A stretch of DNA of 64,000 nt from Sphingobacterium sp. CZ-2 (lineage in GTDB: Bacteria; Bacteroidota; Bacteroidia; Sphingobacteriales; Sphingobacteriaceae): positions 1-64,000 of the forward strand of contig NZ_CP038159.1 in NCBI RefSeq assembly GCF_004526235.1, read 5' to 3'. Position 1 is the stretch's first letter, and each line of letters opens with the position of its first letter. Both the position numbers and the translations under genes were made by a program. Below the pieces are notes generated by a model. The model saw nothing but the letters and a program-made list of their open reading frames with translations, was not told the DNA's origin and did no database searches. Positions 45,965 to 55,450 of the stretch are shown here, piece by piece.

Positions 45965-46600
45965 ATGTTTGAAGAATCTGAACGCTTAGAAGCCTATTTG
46001 GAAGATACTACGGACGGTGAAAATTCGTTGTTGAAAAGGGTCAATCGAGAGACCTACTTGAGAGAAACCATGCCCCATATGTTATCGGGACATTATCAAG
46101 GTAGAGTCCTTTCGATGTTGAGCAAATTGGTCCAACCGAGCTTAGCCTTAGAGATAGGCACCTTTACAGGATACGCCACGTTATGTCTAGTAGAGGGGTT
46201 AGCCGAAGGAGGAAAACTTCATACCATTGATATCAATGAGGAACAACAGGAACGCGTTCAAGGGTATTTTGATGAATCACCCTATACGGACCAGATTGTA
46301 TATCATATAGGAGATGCAGCCGATGTGATCGCGAAGATCGAAGGTATATTCGATTTAGTATTTATTGATGCAGATAAGAAGCGGAATCTATACTATTTCA
46401 ATGAACTGATTGACCGGGTAAGACCGGGAGGATTATTGTTAATTGACAATGTCTTATGGAAGGGCAAGGTTTTTGATGATAAGCCGGACAATCAAACAAA
46501 ACAAATAATTGAATTAAATCAAACACTGGCAAGTGACGATAGGGTAGAGAAGTTGATATTGCCAATCAGAGATGGGCTTTTTGTGCTACGCAAGAAGTAG
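45965..46600 (+). CDS. Class I SAM-dependent O-methyltransferase
   Basis: A 211-residue methyltransferase of the catechol/caffeoyl-CoA O-methyltransferase-like family: SAM motif LEIGTFTGYATLCLVEG, acidic motif IDINEEQQERV, and metal-associated FIDADKKRNLYYFNELIDRVRPGG with LIDNVLW. Some relatives hydroxylate or modify tRNA wobble uridine (TrmR-type); substrate cannot be fixed. The ATG at 45965 is chosen because a -7 promoter motif overlaps the alternative TTG start. Followed 21 bases later by a glucosaminidase gene. Confidence 0.88.
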   Translation: MFEESERLEAYLEDTTDGENSLLKRVNRETYLRETMPHMLSGHYQGRVLSMLSKLVQPSLALEIGTFTGYATLCLVEGLAEGGKLHTIDINEEQQERVQGYFDESPYTDQIVYHIGDAADVIAKIEGIFDLVFIDADKKRNLYYFNELIDRVRPGGLLLIDNVLWKGKVFDDKPDNQTKQIIELNQTLASDDRVEKLILPIRDGLFVLRKK

Positions 46601-46621
46601 TGTTAAACTAAAACAGGTTTT

Positions 46622-47128
46622 ATGCTAAATTATTGTAGAAAGATTTTTGTGGTATGTATACTTACTACATTGACATCTATGAGCGTATTCGCTCAAGACT
46701 ACACGACAAAATCGTATATCGCTAAGCACAGCCCGGCTGCGCAGAAGCTTATGCGTGAAACAGGGGTACCAGCTTCTGTTATCTTGGCGGTTGCCATCCA
46801 TGAAAGTGCATATGGCAATAGCCGTATCGCACGTTATCTCAACAACCATTTTGGAATCAAAGGGAAGAACAACAGCACGAAGATCCGTTCCGCTTATAAG
46901 GGATACGATTCAGCGAGTGAATCTTACCGTGATTTCGTAGGGCTGTTGCAGCGTAGAAAGGCGACTCAACCTTTGTTCAAGAAGCATGATTCGAAGGATT
47001 ATCAATCTTGGGTAAAAGGGATTGCACGTTCTGGCTATTCGGAAACGAGTGATTGGTCGAGGAAAGTTATTTCCACGATCGACCGTTACGATCTGGAGAA
47101 GTACGACGAAAAAACAAACCTTAATTAA
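46622..47128 (+). CDS. Secreted glucosaminidase (FlgJ-like), no LysM
   Basis: A 168-residue exported peptidoglycan hydrolase. A signal peptide (to about SVFAQ) is followed by one glucosaminidase domain, with the catalytic Glu in VAIHESAYGNSRIA, NHFGIKG, and YRDFVGLLQ. It would cleave the glycan backbone of peptidoglycan. It is a close paralogue of the next gene, which adds a LysM domain; the pair looks like a tandem duplication. Confidence 0.88.
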   Translation: MLNYCRKIFVVCILTTLTSMSVFAQDYTTKSYIAKHSPAAQKLMRETGVPASVILAVAIHESAYGNSRIARYLNNHFGIKGKNNSTKIRSAYKGYDSASESYRDFVGLLQRRKATQPLFKKHDSKDYQSWVKGIARSGYSETSDWSRKVISTIDRYDLEKYDEKTNLN

Positions 47129-47138
47129 TTTCTTTTAG

Positions 47139-47990
47139 ATGAAGAAGGTATGGCTGGCCAGTTTAATATTGGCCTTATTTTTTGTTTCATGTGGAACGAA
47201 GAGGGGATCGGTGGTGAAAAGTCCGCAAGGCAAATCGCAAGGCACCATAACCTCCTCCACGGGTAGGACAGGAACGACTTCTGGTAACCGAGGAACCTCT
47301 GTCTCTGGCTTATTCTATATCGAAAAATACAAAGGAATTGCCATCGAAGAGATGAACAAATATGGTATACCGGCGAGTATCAAACTTGCCCAAGCCATCT
47401 TGGAATCCGGAAATGGAAACAGCGACCTTGCTACTCGTGCGAACAATCACTTCGGAATCAAATGCGGAGGAACCTGGAGCGGAAGATCAGTTACCAAATC
47501 GGATGACAATCCCAACGATTGCTTTCGTGTCTATGACAATCCTGAACAATCCTTCAGAGACCATTCCCAATTCTTATTGAGAAAACGCTATGAGAAACTT
47601 TTCCAACTGAGTAAGAACGACTATAAAGGTTGGGCGAGGGGATTGAAGGATGCGGGCTATGCTACGAATCCGAGGTATCCACAGCTTCTGATCGATCTGA
47701 TCGAACGGTACAACCTGCAGCAATATGATATTCCGGAACGCAAAACGGAAGTTGTGGCCAGGGCCGAAAAGGTAGACCAGATCATTGAGAAGAAGGCTGA
47801 AGTAGAGCCTCCTGTTCCCGTAGAGGAAATCAAGAAGCCAGTGGCCATGAAGATCTATGAAGTCAAAGCTTCGGACACACTAACCGCTATCGCGACTAAA
47901 AACAACCTTACAGTTGCTGCATTGAAGGAAATGAACGGGCTTACAGGCGATGCCGTGTCGGTCGGGCAATTGTTGGTCGTATCAAAATAG
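47139..47990 (+). CDS. Glucosaminidase lipoprotein with LysM domain
   Basis: A 283-residue lipoprotein (lipobox FFVSCGTKRG, Cys about 18), with a Ser/Thr/Gly-rich linker, a glucosaminidase domain (about 55-195, catalytic Glu in AILESGNGNSDLA and NHFGIKC) and a C-terminal LysM repeat (about 238-282, ASDTLTAIATKNNLTVAAL) that binds peptidoglycan. It follows its shorter paralogue after 10 bases. Confidence 0.92.
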   Translation: MKKVWLASLILALFFVSCGTKRGSVVKSPQGKSQGTITSSTGRTGTTSGNRGTSVSGLFYIEKYKGIAIEEMNKYGIPASIKLAQAILESGNGNSDLATRANNHFGIKCGGTWSGRSVTKSDDNPNDCFRVYDNPEQSFRDHSQFLLRKRYEKLFQLSKNDYKGWARGLKDAGYATNPRYPQLLIDLIERYNLQQYDIPERKTEVVARAEKVDQIIEKKAEVEPPVPVEEIKKPVAMKIYEVKASDTLTAIATKNNLTVAALKEMNGLTGDAVSVGQLLVVSK

Positions 47991-48056
47991 TTACAAGAGC
48001 TATTAAAAGATGTTAAATATTAGCATCCTATTCATCTATCATGTAGTTTTATAGGA

Positions 48057-48818
48057 GTGAAACCGCTATTACTTTTTCTTTTATTCGGACTTTTTATTAT
48101 TCCGCACTCAGGCTTTGCTCAGCGAAGGTTGGAAGGTATTGTGTATGATGCCTTCAATAAGCAACGCGTGGGAGAGGTCTTGATCCGGAATGTGAATACC
48201 AATCAGAAATCCTATAACGATTCCAGGGGCGAGTTTGATATCCTGGTCAGTCCGGGAGACCAGCTGATCATTCGGAAAACCGGTTATATTTCAGACACCA
48301 TTGAAATCAAGGAACAACCAGCCTTGATCATCTATTTAAAGGAAGCTGTCAAACAAATTCAGGAGATTCGTGTTGTAGGGCGTAGGAATCCGGATGATGT
48401 GCTGGATGAGATGAAGCGCGATTATAAAAAAGCCTTTGATCTGGCAGCACCTCGGGAAGCACTTTCCGTTGGTCCATCAGGGGCGGGTCTGAGCATAGAC
48501 TATCTCTATAGCAAGATCAGTAAAGAGGCCAAGAATGCCCGAAGATTTACCACACATATCGGTCAACTGCATGAGCAGAACGTAGTAGAATATGTTTTTA
48601 CACCCGATTTTGTGCACAATCTGATTGGATTGGAAGGGGAGGATTTACAGGTGTTCATGAAAATCTTTAAACCATCCTATGAGCAAATATCAACGATGAG
48701 CAAGGAAGAGTTGGGTATACATGTAAAAAAAATGTACGAAGTCTATAAACTACACCCAAATTTACGACCTTTGCGAGAATTGCCAGATATAAAAATGGAT
48801 GTCAAAAAAGAAAATTAA
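48057..48818 (+). CDS. Exported carboxypeptidase-regulatory-like domain protein
   Basis: A 253-residue exported protein (signal peptide to about GFAQ) with an N-terminal CarboxypepD_reg-like beta-sandwich: RRLEGIVYDAFNKQRVGEVLIRN, GEFDILVSPGDQLIIRKTGY. This is the domain that precedes TonB-dependent receptors, but no barrel follows. The C half is helical and charged. It uses a GTG start. Its 3' end abuts the DUF3078 gene, so the two are probably co-expressed envelope proteins. Confidence 0.8.
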   Translation: MKPLLLFLLFGLFIIPHSGFAQRRLEGIVYDAFNKQRVGEVLIRNVNTNQKSYNDSRGEFDILVSPGDQLIIRKTGYISDTIEIKEQPALIIYLKEAVKQIQEIRVVGRRNPDDVLDEMKRDYKKAFDLAAPREALSVGPSGAGLSIDYLYSKISKEAKNARRFTTHIGQLHEQNVVEYVFTPDFVHNLIGLEGEDLQVFMKIFKPSYEQISTMSKEELGIHVKKMYEVYKLHPNLRPLRELPDIKMDVKKEN

Positions 48819-48819
48819 T

Positions 48820-49869
48820 ATGAGAATAAAATTTTACCTATTACCTGTTTTCATTTTTGTTTTAGGGGTTACCCAGATGCATGCTCAAGATCTAAAGGAG
48901 CTGCGTGTAAAACCAGATTCTAGCATCAGCGAACAAGAAAAACAAAAAGCCCTGAATATTAAGAATATCAATGTTCCCATTCCTAAGTTAGACCTGAAAG
49001 TAAACTATTGGAAACACTGGACCAAACTGGGATTGAACTTCAACCAGGCACAGTTCAGCGAATCCTGGCAATTAGGGGGATTGAACTCCTGGGCATTAAT
49101 GGGTCTATTCTGGCACAAATCAGAATTCAATAGAAACAACTTCAACTTTACCACCGAGGTGGACATGAAATACGGTAAGCTGAAAAACGAAGACCAGATG
49201 CCAAGACCGAACAATGATAGGTTGTTCTGGGATAATAAGCTTTCCTACAAATTATCGAAGAGCTGGGCGATCTATACCTCGATCACGGTGGAAACGCAGT
49301 TTGACAACGCTTATAACTACGGTAGAGATAAAGAAACAGGCAAGGACACCATTACAAGTGTTAAATCCTCTTTCATGTCGCCGGGTTATTTCACGGAGTC
49401 TGTCGGTTTGGAGTATAAGCCAAACAAGGAATTCTCCCTACGTTTTGGTACAGGTACAGCCCGTCAGACCTTGATCTTGGATCAGCGTATCAGACCACGT
49501 TCAGGACAGGGCTACTACGACCGATATGGCGAATACCTAAACCCATCCAATCCTGATAAAGGAACGGGTCCTCGTTATGGTGTAGAAGAAGATAAGAACT
49601 TTAAAAATGAACTGGCATTCCAGCTAACAGCAAATTTGGATAAGAACATCGCCAAGAACATCAATCTGAAAGCACGTTATAACCTTTTTGCAGATTACCT
49701 GGACCTGAATGATCCATCACATCGTTTGGATATGACCTTCAGCTCAAGGATTACCTCCTTGATCAATGTTTCCTTAGGCGGTACCATGATCTATGATAAC
49801 AATATGATCGGCAAAGTGCAGTGGAGTGAATCGTTGGCCTTGGGAATCCTATTAAATTTACCTAAATAA
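48820..49869 (+). CDS. DUF3078 outer-membrane-like protein
   Basis: A protein of about 349 residues with a signal peptide (to about MHAQ). WKHWTKLGLNFNQAQFSESWQLGGLNSW is the DUF3078 hallmark. The rest is amphipathic beta strands ending in a hydrophobic terminal strand (SLALGILLNLPK), as in an outer-membrane beta-barrel. Function unknown. The start is taken at 48820, since the in-frame ATG at 48799 precedes the preceding gene's stop and adds only basic residues. Confidence 0.85.
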   Translation: MRIKFYLLPVFIFVLGVTQMHAQDLKELRVKPDSSISEQEKQKALNIKNINVPIPKLDLKVNYWKHWTKLGLNFNQAQFSESWQLGGLNSWALMGLFWHKSEFNRNNFNFTTEVDMKYGKLKNEDQMPRPNNDRLFWDNKLSYKLSKSWAIYTSITVETQFDNAYNYGRDKETGKDTITSVKSSFMSPGYFTESVGLEYKPNKEFSLRFGTGTARQTLILDQRIRPRSGQGYYDRYGEYLNPSNPDKGTGPRYGVEEDKNFKNELAFQLTANLDKNIAKNINLKARYNLFADYLDLNDPSHRLDMTFSSRITSLINVSLGGTMIYDNNMIGKVQWSESLALGILLNLPK

Positions 49870-49874
49870 GATAG

Positions 49875-50795
49875 ATGCTAAAAAATACAGGACGATTGGT
49901 TGTTGCGGTGTGTGGGGTGATCTTTTTGATCGGTTGTTCAACCGCAAAAAAGACAAAGGTTTTACAGCAACCAACAACTTCTGTCATTACCCCCTCCAAG
50001 ATAGTTGAGAGTACCGTGGTGAACGTGGATACCTTGTTGGAAGAAACAAAGGTAGATTCACAGCGCCAAATGGTTCAAGTGGTTGCACCATTGACCCCAG
50101 AAGAGATTGCCTGGAATATGTTCCGTGCGGGGATCAATAAACAAACGGATTTTGCAGCAGCCATGCATTACGATGTGCGGAAGCCGCATTTCGTGATGAT
50201 CCACCATACCTCTCAAACCAGTATGGCACAGACCATCCGTACTTTTCAGGTGCCACATAGCAAGGTGAGCAGCCATTATGTGATCGGTAGGGACGGTCGT
50301 GTGGTTCAGATGTTGAACGATTACCTGCGTGGCTGGCATGCCGGTCGTGGATCCTGGGGGAATATCACCGATATGAACTCTGTGTCCATTGGTATCGAGC
50401 TGGACAACAATGGGAATGAACCCTTTCCAGAAGCACAGATCAAGTCCCTCATGGTTTTATTGGATACCTTAAAGACGAAATATACCATTCCTCAAAAGAA
50501 CTTTATCGGACACAGTGATTTTGCACCGGGCAGAAAGGATGATCCAAGTGCTTTCTTCCCTTGGGAAAGATTGGCCCAACGTGGATTCGGCATCTGGTAC
50601 AATCCGAATGCCTTAATGCCTGCCCCGGCCAATTTTAATCCTATGGATGCACTGAAACTGATGGGCTATGATATGACCAGGCCAGAATCGGTCATTCGGG
50701 TATTCAAGCAGAAATATATCAAGAATGATCGGACACTTGTCCTCACGGAATACGATAAAATGGTCCTCTACGACCTCTATCGGAAATACTATTAA
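49875..50795 (+). CDS. N-acetylmuramoyl-L-alanine amidase lipoprotein
   Basis: A 306-residue lipoprotein (lipobox LIGCSTAK) with an amidase_2/PGRP domain. Zinc ligands are His in MIHHTSQT and His/Asp in GHSDFAPGRKDDPSAFF, with VIGRDGRVVQMLNDYLRGWHAG between. A C-terminal helical peptidoglycan-binding-like part follows (MDALKLMGYDM). It cuts the peptide from muramic acid and complements the two glucosaminidases upstream. It is convergent with the symporter gene; the two ends overlap by four bases. Confidence 0.92.
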   Translation: MLKNTGRLVVAVCGVIFLIGCSTAKKTKVLQQPTTSVITPSKIVESTVVNVDTLLEETKVDSQRQMVQVVAPLTPEEIAWNMFRAGINKQTDFAAAMHYDVRKPHFVMIHHTSQTSMAQTIRTFQVPHSKVSSHYVIGRDGRVVQMLNDYLRGWHAGRGSWGNITDMNSVSIGIELDNNGNEPFPEAQIKSLMVLLDTLKTKYTIPQKNFIGHSDFAPGRKDDPSAFFPWERLAQRGFGIWYNPNALMPAPANFNPMDALKLMGYDMTRPESVIRVFKQKYIKNDRTLVLTEYDKMVLYDLYRKYY

Positions 50796-52486
50796 GCGAT
50801 TTCTTTTCTTGGGAAAGCAGATTGTAGAAGTAGGCCGATGATGATGACCAAGGCGCAGCCGATCAGGTTGAGCCAGAGAAAAGCAACGATATCAAGCTTC
50901 CAGATTCCGATGATGATGGCCTCAGTAATAACCGCCGACCAGAATACCGCTTTACCCCCAATCTGTTTAACATAGAAAGCCACGAGGAAGATCCCTAGGA
51001 TAGTGCCGTAGAAAAGGGAACCCAGGATGTTCACAGCTTCCAACAAATTTCCCAGCCTATTGGCATATAGGGCGATAATCACCGTGAAAATACCCCAACA
51101 TAGGGTGCTGATGCGGGATGCGCGCAGGTAAAGGGCATCATCTCCATCCTTGCGGACAAAGCGTTTATAGATATCGATGACGGTGGTAGAGGAAAGAGAA
51201 TTGATCGCACTTGCAGTGGCTCCCATAGAAGCCAGGAATATAATCGCTATCAATAGCCCAATCAAGCCTTTAGGGAACACATCGATCACGAACTTAAGGA
51301 AGATATAGTTATTGTCGTTCGTGTCTGCTTGCTCGTCGTTTTTCTTGATGAGGGATACGACATCCGCCTTCAATGCTTTTTCTTTTTCGCCGAATGCAGA
51401 TAGTTTATCTCGGCTGGCGTCAATAATATCCTGGTTATCGGTCGATAAGGCATCGGTCAATTGGTTGACGACCAAAGTTTTTTCTTGGCTGAGCTGTTGG
51501 TGCTCCTGCATAATCTGCCGGTATTCCCCCGCATATTGGCTCTGCTCCAATTTCAGGGTTTCCTTCTCGTTGAAGAAAAGGGGCGGTGTATGGTACTGAT
51601 AATAGGCAAATACCAATATCCCGATCAATAGGATACAGAACTGCATCGGCACTTTCAAAAGCCCGTTCATCAACAGCCCCATTCGGCTTTCCTTTACGGA
51701 AGCTCCTGTAAGGTAGCGGCCGACCTGGCTTTGATCCGTTCCGAAATAGGAAAGCTGCAGGAAGAATCCACCAATCAAACCCGTCCAAACGGTATATTGG
51801 TTGTCAAGGTCAAATTTAAAATCTATGGCATTGGCCTTGCCGGATTTTCCGGCAATATGCAAGGCCTCTTTAAAACCAATGTTCTGGGGCAATAGATGCA
51901 CCACCAGAACACCCGCCAATAACAGGCCGGCGAAAATAATCCCCATCTGCAGCAATTGGGTATAGGAAACCGCCTTGGTTCCTCCATAAACCGTATAGAT
52001 GATCACAAGCGCCCCAATCCCTAAGGTCGTCAGTGTGAGGTCGACATGTAGCACACTGGATAGGATGATGGAAGGCGCGAAGATGGTAATTCCGGTAGAG
52101 ATCCCCCGTTGTATCAGGAACAAAAAAGCCGTTAGCACCCTTGTTTTCACATCGAACCGCTTCTCGAGGAATTCGTAGGCCGTATAGACCTTCAGTTTAT
52201 GAAAAATGGGGATGAACGTGACACAGAGGACGATCATGGCCAGTGGAAGTCCGAAATAGAACTGCACGAAGCTCATGCCCGATGTATAGGCTAGGCCAGG
52301 AGCGGAAAGAAAGGTGATGGCGCTGGCTTGTGTTGCCATGACCGATAACCCTACGGTATACCAAGGTAAGGAGCGGTCACTAAGGATATAGCCGTCAATA
52401 CTTTTGACGTTTTTGCTCTTATAGATCCCATAGGCGACGATCAAGAGCAAGGTAAGGATGAGTACTATCCAATCGATACTACTCAT
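50792..52486 (-). CDS. Sodium:solute symporter
   Basis: A 564-residue SSS-family membrane transporter with about 13 hydrophobic spans: SVMATQASAITFLSAPG (family block), the Na-site helix region GTDQSQVGRYLTGAS, and FLASMGATASAINSLSSTTVIDIYKRF. A hydrophilic, Glu/Gln/Lys-rich insertion of about 75 residues lies near residues 305-385. Substrate is not deducible. It is the last gene of an operon with a PIG-L deacetylase and two micro-membrane proteins; its start overlaps the preceding stop by four bases. Confidence 0.92.
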   Translation of the reverse strand: MSSIDWIVLILTLLLIVAYGIYKSKNVKSIDGYILSDRSLPWYTVGLSVMATQASAITFLSAPGLAYTSGMSFVQFYFGLPLAMIVLCVTFIPIFHKLKVYTAYEFLEKRFDVKTRVLTAFLFLIQRGISTGITIFAPSIILSSVLHVDLTLTTLGIGALVIIYTVYGGTKAVSYTQLLQMGIIFAGLLLAGVLVVHLLPQNIGFKEALHIAGKSGKANAIDFKFDLDNQYTVWTGLIGGFFLQLSYFGTDQSQVGRYLTGASVKESRMGLLMNGLLKVPMQFCILLIGILVFAYYQYHTPPLFFNEKETLKLEQSQYAGEYRQIMQEHQQLSQEKTLVVNQLTDALSTDNQDIIDASRDKLSAFGEKEKALKADVVSLIKKNDEQADTNDNNYIFLKFVIDVFPKGLIGLLIAIIFLASMGATASAINSLSSTTVIDIYKRFVRKDGDDALYLRASRISTLCWGIFTVIIALYANRLGNLLEAVNILGSLFYGTILGIFLVAFYVKQIGGKAVFWSAVITEAIIIGIWKLDIVAFLWLNLIGCALVIIIGLLLQSAFPRKEIA

Positions 52487-52602
52487 CCCAAGTATCTAGT
52501 AAAGAAATACATCAATACAATGCATACGATTAACCAGAGTACAATTAACCAATAGAATTGTCTCCAGCTACGTACAAATGGAGGAAGTCCATTATCTGTC
52601 AT
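52483..52602 (-). CDS. 39-residue single-span membrane microprotein
   Basis: A protein with a short N-terminal soluble part (MTDNGLPPFVRSWRQFY) and one membrane span (LIVLWLIVCIVLMYFF). It overlaps the upstream 65-residue gene by 11 bases and the symporter start by four, so it is translationally coupled on both sides. It could be an accessory subunit of the symporter. Not a known family to me; reality is supported by tight packing and hydrophobicity. Confidence 0.65.
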   Translation of the reverse strand: MTDNGLPPFVRSWRQFYWLIVLWLIVCIVLMYFFTRYLG

Positions 52603-52789
52603 GCGGTTTATTCGGCAACAAGGCAGTAATGAAGATGATGGCAAAAACCAATGCCGCAACCGTTCCACCGATCACACCTAAAAATGTTCCTGTAGCAATC
52701 CATGCTGTTAAACCACCTAAGATTACAGCGGTTAACAAGATAATTCCTTTTACATTAATTTCTTTTGAGTTGTCGATTTGATTTTCCAT
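52592..52789 (-). CDS. 65-residue membrane protein
   Basis: A small protein with a charged N terminus and two close hydrophobic, glycine-rich segments (GIILLTAVILGGLTAWIATG and GGTVAALVFAIIFITALL), so probably two membrane spans. It starts 12 bases after the PIG-L stop and overlaps the 39-residue gene. No recognised family; probably part of the symporter unit. Confidence 0.65.
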   Translation of the reverse strand: MENQIDNSKEINVKGIILLTAVILGGLTAWIATGTFLGVIGGTVAALVFAIIFITALLPNKPHDR

Positions 52790-52801
52790 TATATTATTCT
52801 A

Positions 52802-55243
52802 TTATTTTTCTTCTTTAGTCAACAAATTTACAAATAATCTAGTAGCTCCGGGCACTCCAGCGGGCAATTGTCTGAAAAATGCCAAAGAAGTATATACAAA
52901 TTTCCCTTTTCCATAATTGGCGATCAACAAGGACCCCTTGTTGGGGCTTTCGTTCTTGTCGGAAAAAGTGAGCGGAGTACGGTATTTCGCATCAATTTGA
53001 TCCGCAAAGTATAAGCCTCTTTCCTGTACCCAGCCATCAAAATCAGCGACTGTAATTTTGTTGGGATAATTTAGCACCGGGTCGTTTTTATCGTTGAAGA
53101 CCACCTTGGCATCTTCTTCTGTTACCCGGCTTCGGTTGATCTGGAAGGGGTAAGGTCCAAGCTGCGTTATTCCCATTTTGGAATTGACATTGTACTGCAC
53201 CAAGGCTACACCACCTTCTTCCACATATTTCAACAGCTCCGGCATCCAACGTTGGATATGCTTGCTAACGTTATACGCCCGTACGCCAACCACAACGGCA
53301 TCGTAGTTTTTAAGGCTGGAAGACGTAATAAGCTGCTCCGTTAATTGATCCACCTGAATCCCGATATTCTCCAGGGAGGAAGGGATAAGGTCGCCTGCAC
53401 CGGCAATAAACGCTACTTTTTTGATCGGATTGACCAGATCCAGTTTCTTAACCTGAAGGGTCAATGCCGGAAACCAAGTGATGCTTGGGATGTGGGGGTA
53501 GTTAATGTTTTTATAGCCGCTCAATGTTTCGCCATTGAACTGCAGATTTACCGTGCTATTGGCGGTATTTTTAGGGTTTTTGATGCTGATCTGTCCAGAC
53601 CAGCTTTGTCCTGCCGGAATTTCCACCGCTATCTTATTCGGGTGGATCTCTAGCCCATTGCTCTGGGTAAAGGTCAGGTTGCCCTTTTCGGTTTTTGGAC
53701 CATGGTTCATCACCGTGATTCCAATGGTTTTCTCTTCGTTTTCCTGGATCAGGAGGTTATTGCTGGTAAATGCTGCGGTAAACTTCGGACTGATGCTGAT
53801 GGGCTGAAGGATCTCGCCATCTACTGGATCTACATACCTGTATTTGATCGGTTTCTTAACCGGTATATCGACACCCGCCACCTGGAACACAAGCTCCACA
53901 CTAATGGGGTCCAAGTTCTCCGGTTTTCCAAAATTACGTTCCTCCACCTCAAATTTCCCTAGGGAATGAGGTTTTATCAACCAATAGGGTTGGGAGCTTT
54001 GGCCGGCGGTTATTTGACCATCTACGGTTACCGGTTTATTGTAGGTAAGTAGCTTGTTTGCCGGTTTTCCATTGATGCTTTTCAAACTGGCGTTGGCCTC
54101 TTCCGATCTGGAAATGATATCCAGACTAAATGGTACTGCCTCAGCAATGACAGCACCTGGTTTGTTGCTGGTGGCTTCCACATACATACCGGCACAAGCC
54201 AGCAGCAGGCCTTCCACTTCTTTTATTTTTTGGGATTTCCAAAAGGAGTTTTTCAGTTTTTGGATATCCTGGTGAAGCTTTGCCAAGGCTGGGATACTCT
54301 TGCCGGGATGGTTCGGGTCGAAGCTGTTTTGCAGGCTTTTAATTTCCTGTTCGATCGGTTGGGTAAGCCCTGGTTCATTTAATCGGCTCCAATCGGTTTT
54401 TATTCCCTCGAACAGGTCGCTTTGCGCTTTATCACCCGCTACATGATCAAAATATTCGATAACATCTCCACGTTGGGTGGCTGCGCCAAATCCCTGGCTT
54501 TTATGCTGGGATCTGCTGAGCGCTGATATTTCGCCATAGGAATATCCGATAAGGGGATTGTAGGCGCCTATATTGACTTTTAATTGATCTTCGGAAGTGT
54601 TGTTCATGCCCCCAAAATTGGCGGTGTTCCAAACGAGGCGTTTGGCCTGCCAAGGTTTTAGGGTTTTCAGTTGTTCTGGAAATCGTTTGGGGTCAGCAGC
54701 TGCGAGGAAAGCTTCATGGGCAAACATGGCTGAAGCCTGGTGATGGCCATGTCCGCCACGGCTGTCGGGCGGAAAGCGGTTAATGATCACATCCGGTTGC
54801 AATTGGCGGATGAGGTACACCGCTTCGCGCAGGGTTTCTTCCTTTTTCCAAAAGGAAAAGGTTTCTTCATGGGTCTTACTGAAACCGAAATCGTAGGCAG
54901 AAGTAAAATATTGTTCCCCTTTATCGATGCTGCGGGCAGCAAGTAGTTCCTGTGTTCTGATCAATCCCAGGTCGATTCCCTGCTCGGTACCCAATAGATT
55001 CTGTCCGCCATCACCACGGGTAAGGGAAAGGTAGGCGGTTTTGAACTTCTTTTCGTTGGCCAGCCAAGCGATCAATCTGGTGTTTTCATCATCCGGATGG
55101 GCCGCAAAATACAGCACCGAACCGAGACTGTTCAATTTATCGATCTGCAGTTTGATCTGCGCAGAAGATAGGGCTTGCTGAGCCTGAAGGGTTGGGATTT
55201 GAAGGACTAGGAATATAAGTAGACTAAGGATTCGTAGGATCAT
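52802..55243 (-). CDS. PIG-L family deacetylase, large
   Basis: An 813-residue exported LmbE/PIG-L zinc deacetylase. Signal peptide (to about LQAQQ), zinc motif AHPDDE (48-53) with YLSLTRGDGGQNLLGTEQ, and the third ligand in GGHGHH (163-168). The C-terminal half carries beta-sandwich domains resembling NEW3/Ig-like parts and a glutamine-amidotransferase-like segment with VVGVRAYNVSKHIQ. It would de-N-acetylate a sugar, perhaps the ligand imported by the symporter encoded downstream in the same operon. Confidence 0.9.
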   Translation of the reverse strand: MILRILSLLIFLVLQIPTLQAQQALSSAQIKLQIDKLNSLGSVLYFAAHPDDENTRLIAWLANEKKFKTAYLSLTRGDGGQNLLGTEQGIDLGLIRTQELLAARSIDKGEQYFTSAYDFGFSKTHEETFSFWKKEETLREAVYLIRQLQPDVIINRFPPDSRGGHGHHQASAMFAHEAFLAAADPKRFPEQLKTLKPWQAKRLVWNTANFGGMNNTSEDQLKVNIGAYNPLIGYSYGEISALSRSQHKSQGFGAATQRGDVIEYFDHVAGDKAQSDLFEGIKTDWSRLNEPGLTQPIEQEIKSLQNSFDPNHPGKSIPALAKLHQDIQKLKNSFWKSQKIKEVEGLLLACAGMYVEATSNKPGAVIAEAVPFSLDIISRSEEANASLKSINGKPANKLLTYNKPVTVDGQITAGQSSQPYWLIKPHSLGKFEVEERNFGKPENLDPISVELVFQVAGVDIPVKKPIKYRYVDPVDGEILQPISISPKFTAAFTSNNLLIQENEEKTIGITVMNHGPKTEKGNLTFTQSNGLEIHPNKIAVEIPAGQSWSGQISIKNPKNTANSTVNLQFNGETLSGYKNINYPHIPSITWFPALTLQVKKLDLVNPIKKVAFIAGAGDLIPSSLENIGIQVDQLTEQLITSSSLKNYDAVVVGVRAYNVSKHIQRWMPELLKYVEEGGVALVQYNVNSKMGITQLGPYPFQINRSRVTEEDAKVVFNDKNDPVLNYPNKITVADFDGWVQERGLYFADQIDAKYRTPLTFSDKNESPNKGSLLIANYGKGKFVYTSLAFFRQLPAGVPGATRLFVNLLTKEEK

Positions 55244-55275
55244 AGCCTAAAAATAAGGAAGTTTGCCTTAAAAAT

Positions 55276-55305
55276 AAAAGGAATCAAATTAATTTGATTC
55301 CTTTT
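55276..55305. repeat. Perfect 30-bp palindrome
   Basis: The arm aaaaggaatcaaatt is followed directly by its exact complement. It lies about 30 bases upstream of the PIG-L start, so operator or terminator are both possible. Confidence 0.65.
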
Positions 55306-55450
55306 ACCAACAATTAAAAATCTTTTGACGTTAAACCCCGTGATCCAATCATGGGTTCAATTGGCAGGATGATGCGCTAATTTGGTCTAACCTTTAATGA
55401 ATATAAAAGTAAGATAAATAGAATGGAATATGGGGGCATGATAAAAAAAA

